A stretch of 64,000 nt of DNA from Pseudophaeomoniella oleicola (taxonomy: Eukaryota > Ascomycota > Eurotiomycetes > Phaeomoniellales > Phaeomoniellaceae), in assembly GCA_003868215.1 (NCBI GenBank), contig QWDQ01000058.1, positions 62,001-126,000 of the forward strand, in the 5' to 3' direction. The notes under the pieces were generated by a model. The model was not told where the DNA came from. It searched no databases and was given only the letters and a program-made list of their open reading frames with translations. Below, piece by piece: positions 58,701 to 64,000 of the stretch (position 1 is the first letter of the stretch; each line of letters opens with the position of its first letter). Position numbers and translations under genes: made by a program.

Positions 58701-61700
58701 GTTCAACAAGCTGCTGGAAGTTCTGCAATATCGGAATATGAGCATTGGTGATACGCCGGGGGAGCTGATGCCATTTACGAATTGAGAGCTGAATAGCTTC
58801 GTCGCAGATATGATTGAATTCTTGAGGTGTCTCCTGCTTGGTATGGTACTTCAGGAGCGACATAAATGCCTGGAAAAAGGTTCGTCGTGGCGTCGGTGCG
58901 TCGGAGACCGACTTGATCATAGAATCAAGCTGCTCGCGGTTGGCATCTCCGTTCCACGCCTCATAGTTCCGCCAGGCTGCTTCCAATAGAAGATCGTTGA
59001 AATTTTCGTGTTTCGCAAATTCGCTGAGAATCTCCCACTGCTGGAGTTTTTGGGCGCATATCAGCCAATGGTCTTCCCACAGGAAGTATTCGCCCTGAGA
59101 GAAAGGAACAGTGCCAGTTCGTGCTTTTATCTGGGCCGCTTCGTACAGCTGTTGAGCCTTATCCCACATTCCCTGCTGTTCATAGGAAAGTGCGGCGTTG
59201 GTCTCGACAAACTTACATCGTCTTCTCCAGGTGCCGTAGAAGAGGTCTTCCTCTTGAAGACCTGCATACATCTCAACCAAAGCATCGAGATTGCTTTCCC
59301 GGACGGCAGGTGTGTCGATAATGGGACTGATAGAAGCATCTTCAAGAGATACTAAGGCTGTGTACCAAGCATTGTAAGTTCGACTAAGGAACTTCATGAC
59401 GTGAGGAGGGACCTTGAAACGTGGCTTGGCTCTAACAATTCCCTCAAGCAAGGCCTGTATGACATTGGGTCTCCGGCTCACCTGACGCTGGTGATATTCG
59501 CGTGTGAGTAACGTTACCATACCCTTTTCCAATTCCATGCGATCTTCGCGAGAGAGAGCGGACCAACACAAGGGAAAGAGCTTAACCCACACATCATACG
59601 CAGTTTCATCGTCAATGTGCTGCAGCTGACAGAGCGGCTCAAGGAAGTCTCTGACTTTGACATCGCCAATATCCTGGTTGAATCTCCTAAAGCTTGCAAC
59701 AAGATCCTCGAGCTCGTTATCCACAGTGATATCAGTCGCCTTCTGCTCAGAAGATACAAGATTGGAACTGAACAGGACTGAAGCCGGGTAGAGCTTGAAG
59801 TCGTCATGGTGCAATCGTGCAGGAACAGACATGTCGACGGATCCCATGATCAATTGTGAGGCCTGCGCTAGCCAAAAGGAATCCGCGAGCGTATCCCAAT
59901 TTTGAGACGTAAGCACATAGCTGAGTCTTGAACTAGCGGTCCTCGAAAGTGAACGATCAAAGACTGCCATGAAGCGATTGCGCATCTCGACATCTTTAGC
60001 ACGTGTGCCGACCAAGAACGCATGCTCCAGCCGCACTGTGAGCTCGGTGCGAGTAATTTTGGGGTCCTCGTAAATACGGATAATCAGTTCAAGGAATCGC
60101 TTCAACAAGGTCTTGTCTGGCCGCGATTCAAATAGGAGCATTTTGTGAAGGACCGCAGTCTTCTCTTTCAAGGTCGGCCACGCTTCACTCGAATCGAACA
60201 CCCAGCCTTCGGCCATGTCCAAGACTTTATCGCAGATACGTGTATAGTATGATTTCTCCACGAGCGAAGCAAGAACACTCAAGAAGGGTCTTCGTTGTTC
60301 CCCTAGGCTGGACATTCTAGCAGCCAAAATGTCAATGGATTTCGACATAAGATCCACTCCGAGAGCGAACTCGTAGGGATCCATAGTCATGTCGCCTGGC
60401 CGGTACGTCACAGGGACCTGACCCTGAGGAGGAAGGTACGCGTTGACGTGATCTTTGGCAAGTTTCTGCTGTAACGCTTTCATAATAGCTTGTATGTGCT
60501 GGTCCATCTCTGCAGGCTTAACTTTGCAAAGCGTCCAAAGCACGTTGACGCCGGCCACATAATTGCTTGCAGAAAGAGTCTCGTTTGCCACTGTAGTGAG
60601 GAAAGTAACAAATTCAGAGGGTGTGTGATCGACTTCCATTGCGTCTTCCTCTTCTGGTTGCTCTTCCGGAAGAGCATCCAGGACAATACGAACCAAGGAG
60701 CGAAGCTTCGGATGTGCATCATCTGGATCTTCCCCATGCAGACATTCCTGGATCTCAGGATTCTCCATGCGCAATGCTTTCTCGATCATCTTTTGGATCA
60801 AAGGCAAATGGGACATTATCCAGTCTTTGGATTTCGTGTTCAGCATGATTCGTACAATTTGAAGTGTATTAATCATAGCTGTAATATGCTTCTCGTCTGG
60901 TTTGTCCGCCTTCTCTCCAGCAAGAATGGGCTCGGTGACCTTCTGATAGAGCTCAATGTCGACGTCGGTCCAGAAGTCGGGTGCCAGCAGATCTCTCAGC
61001 GACTGTATCGCCTTTTTGATCAAATCTGGTGGTGGTTGTGGAGGTTTCTGGGGCGGTTTCATCTCTGCTGCTTTCAATGGGTACCGTTCTGGTAAGGAGG
61101 TTATGAACGTGATCAGATATTTGATGACGCCTGTTCGGATCTCTGGTGGAATCAGATAGTCCTTCACATGCAGCGCTTGCGGCTTCGGGGTTGGTGATGC
61201 CTCTGCAGTCTGGCTGGTTTGCATTTCTTCCAACTTTCGCTTCTTGGTGTTTGGTGAATCAGTCGCCGAAACTGAAGTGCTTTTGACCCTTCGCTCTTCC
61301 CACCGGCAAATTAGACCTATCAGGCTTAGAGCTAGCTTCTTGCTTTCATTGGAAGCATTTGGCGGCGCCGCGATCTTGACAAGCGATGGAACAATGATAG
61401 GAATGAACTGGTCCCGGTAGTCATAGAAAAGATCCGGTTGACGCACTAGGAATTGAAATATGCTCATCAATTGCTGTAGATTGCCAGTCTCTTCTGTCAG
61501 AATTCTTTTGGGCCACTTCGCCCATGGAGCCACTCCCTTTTCGTTACCAGACTGGCCGACTCTTTTTGGTAAGACCTGGGCCAATAGCTCCAATGCTTGA
61601 GAAACTAACGCTTTTCCTTCATTCTGATGAGCGCGTAGAAGGGCAACATAAATTTGCACCGCGATTTTCGGTGGTGTCTCATACTGCACTATAAAATAGC

Positions 61701-64000
61701 TTATGAGTACGTAAGCTCCGTATTTATTGATGATGTCTTCCAGCCGGATGTAGTTCCAGGCAAATTTGATGACATCTTTCCGTGCATCTGCAACAGTGGT
61801 ATGGTAGTACTTGATCAACAAAGCGGACAACTGAAGAAGCTCCATACGCGTATGATCCACGCCTGATTGATTTGATTCTTCAGTAATATCGGCTAGTTGA
61901 GTCTTCCAGATGCGATTATGAATCAAGTCAATCATGGCTCTGTCAACCAAGGACTGCTCATCAGTCGAAGACGTTCGCTTCACATCCATAGCGAACGTTG
62001 GATTAACCAAATTTCGAAATAGAAAAGTTTTGGTCTTCTGTGACAGACCCCGCTGGCTGTAAAGGTCGATGCATCGTGTTATCAGAGTCTTCCGATATTC
62101 CGCTGAATCACTTGATATGAGTTTGCTATAGATAAACTTGGACAAGCACAGAGGTGTCTTTATCTCGCCCACCGAGGCAGCGCACAATGCATCAAACATG
62201 AAGTCCAGATCGTTTGGAAAGCTGGTAAGGTATGTTGTGATTATTTCCATCAGTTGATCTCCTGACTGCTCGGCGCGCAGTCTTTGATTGGGGGCCAGTT
62301 TGTCTCGCCGCAGTTTACCCTCGAGCTCCTTTCCAGCACTTATCAAATGCTTCTTCATGTCTGGATGAGTATGAAGCCAATCCGCGGTCGAAGTACCAGA
62401 AGTGATTGAGTGAACGACGAAGATACCGTTGATGAATGCGGTATGCTTGTGCTCAGGTTCAACGCGTTCAAATGCCGCTTTGATGAAGCCCTCGGTCTCT
62501 GCCACAAATCCTTTGCGTAGGGGTTCACTATCGTCGTCTTCCAAGATTTGACCAAGAAAGCGTCCGTATCTGTCCTCATGGAAATGCTTCGCGAAGAATG
62601 CCCAAGATTCTTTGGGGTATCTATTGAGGTATTTCACAAGCGGCTTTCTGAATAAACTGTACGTGGTCCGGCGCAATTTCTCCTCAAGGTCCAGAACGGC
62701 GTTAACCAAAGTGTCCATGAAGGTTGCCGCTGCTGGCGGAAGCAAATGGAAGATATTGAATATCGCAGCGACAATCTTCATCTCCTCTTGTTGCTCAATG
62801 AGGCCGAATGAAACTTTTTGCAGCAGGGCGTCATTTGCAATGACTTTCATATGATCAAGGAGACGAGCTCCTATCTCAACCTTGAAGTAATTCGTGAGGA
62901 GAGTAAGCAGCCTCGCAAGTCCGTCAAGGCCAGCAACCTTGAGGCGTTTAGGCTCCTGCAAGTTCATCAGGATTGGTCGCAGGCCATTCTGCAACAAGTC
63001 TTTGGGTAATTTATTTGTCTGTGTCAAAACGTCTTTCAGCCCTGCGTTTGCCGCATCAATAATCTCTGATGATTTTGAATACAGAGACTTGAAAAATACA
63101 GCGATGATGCGGGCCCTGCTGTTGTTGTGAGGCGGACTAGAAGCGAACTCCTGCGCACTCATAGCCATTGACAGAAGTTTGAGACAGGAGACTCTTAAAT
63201 TGACTATCATTTCCGCGTTGTTGAACTCTTGCGGTTTTGGAGCAAGAGTATCGTCGTCGGCATCTGCTAGGGCTAGTGATTCCATTATCAGCCGGTTGAG
63301 TTGGTCGTTGAAGCTGACAATGTTATTTTGAAGCCCAAGACAGAAGGTGATCGCCTCAATGAAGCCAATCTGAGTAGGGAACGGCAGCGCTCGCAGAGGT
63401 TTGTTGAATATAGGCTGCAAAAGTCTATCCTTTACAGGGATAATCAACTCGTGAGTAGTCAGTCCCATGGTCTCCGCAATCGTTGCAAATGCTCTTTGTG
63501 CAGCGAGTCTGACATGGCGGTTCATATGCGCCAATTCAACAACGAAGATGCCACACAAGGCATGTAACTTGCTTTTCTCGTTCGCCAAGGTTTCCTTCGT
63601 CAAATTAGCTGTGACTCGCTTTAGGATGGCAGTCAACGTCTCCTCGGCACGAGTTCTGGTACTAGCAGGTAACCCTTCCGGGGTGTCCTTGATGACAAAC
63701 ATCAAGGCTCGGATAAAATCAATTTGCTTTCCTGCGATCCATTCATCACCAAGGTCCAGCTTAGTAGCCAGCACTTGGATGCCCATGCTTCCGCCAGACT
63801 TTGTGAACCATTCCATTTCATGACAATTATGGCAGAAAATCTTCGCAAGGTGAGAGAAGAATGGCAGTCGAGCAGCGTTCTCAGGTCCTCCAAATATGGT
63901 GGCCGCTGTGTCTCGAATTGAGACTACTGTTGTTTCCGCAGCCTCCCGTATTTTTATCTCGTCAGAAGAGAAGCACTCCACGAATACTTCCGCAAGTGAC
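55753..64000 (-). CDS. tra1: TRA1 (SAGA/NuA4 PIKK-like pseudokinase), N-terminus outside the window
   Basis: Complement(join(55753..56475, 56527..>64000)) encodes about 2731 residues and continues past the right edge. Full fungal Tra1 is about 3800 residues, so roughly the first 1000 are missing. The 51-nt intron is GTAAGT...TTCTAG at phase 0. The visible parts are HEAT-repeat solenoid, the FAT region (for example WDKAQQLYEAAQIKARTGTV, HYQNKSELTNGLDVINNTNL), a low-complexity linker (near 57480-57700), the PI3K-like lobe, and a C-terminal FATC ending NPVNLAGMDALWMAYL. Tra1 recruits SAGA and NuA4 to activators and lacks kinase activity in characterised fungi. The kinase-lobe residues here (RLKIRGHDGS, RREERILQLFRIFN) do not show the usual catalytic pattern, which agrees with a pseudokinase. 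Confidence 0.96.

Overview
The window is nuclear DNA from a filamentous ascomycete (Pezizomycotina). The genes have short introns (about 46-175 nt) with CTAAC/CTGAC-like branch points. The proteins are fungal types: GH114, GH135 and GH16 enzymes, DUF3292, TRA1, YJU2 and a DHA1 transporter. The sequence alone does not let me choose between Eurotiomycetes, Dothideomycetes and Leotiomycetes. I saw no rRNA, tRNA, CRISPR array, transposon or virus-like element.

Layout from left to right. 1-295: N-terminus of a BCS1-like AAA protein (-). 1909-5232: ATP-dependent DNA ligase-domain protein (-). 6059-26206: a complete five-gene galactosaminogalactan (GAG) exopolysaccharide cluster, in the order sph3 (-), gtb3 (-), uge3 (+), agd3 (+), ega3 (+). 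27440-29785: glutamine:fructose-6-phosphate amidotransferase (+). 30459-31669: mitochondrial-type cysteine synthase (+). 32148-33337: RmlD/MAT2B-like reductase-fold protein (-). 35800-38273: dynamin-like GTPase (+). 39268-41242: MFS transporter (-). 44227-44805: small NTF2-like protein (-). 45533-46821: membrane-anchored GH16 glucanase (-). 47838-50019: DUF3292-like membrane protein (-). 50824-53116: APC/C subunit Cdc16 (-). 53599-54516: splicing factor Yju2 (+). 55753 to the right edge: TRA1 (-), lacking its N-terminus in this window.

The central biology is GAG synthesis. GFAT makes glucosamine-6-phosphate, which leads to UDP-GlcNAc. Uge3 epimerises UDP-Glc/UDP-GlcNAc to UDP-Gal/UDP-GalNAc. 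Gtb3, a predicted 3159-residue membrane GT4 protein, polymerises them. Agd3 deacetylates the polymer, and Sph3 (GH135) and Ega3 (GH114) cleave or trim it. gtb3 and uge3 diverge from a shared 923-bp promoter region, and a GFAT gene sits about 1.2 kb beyond ega3. Gtb3 has about twenty basophilic-kinase motifs of the form R-[RK]-x-S, many in a 9 x 13-residue repeat. The extended C-terminal tail of Uge3 has five more. That shared feature, and the linked GFAT, are the most interesting leads here.

Intergenic DNA also carries six perfect copies of the palindrome TACTACGTAGTA and four of TACCTAGGTA, far above chance. Exon structures were worked out by hand from splice signals and reading-frame continuity, and I checked phase arithmetic for each multi-exon gene.
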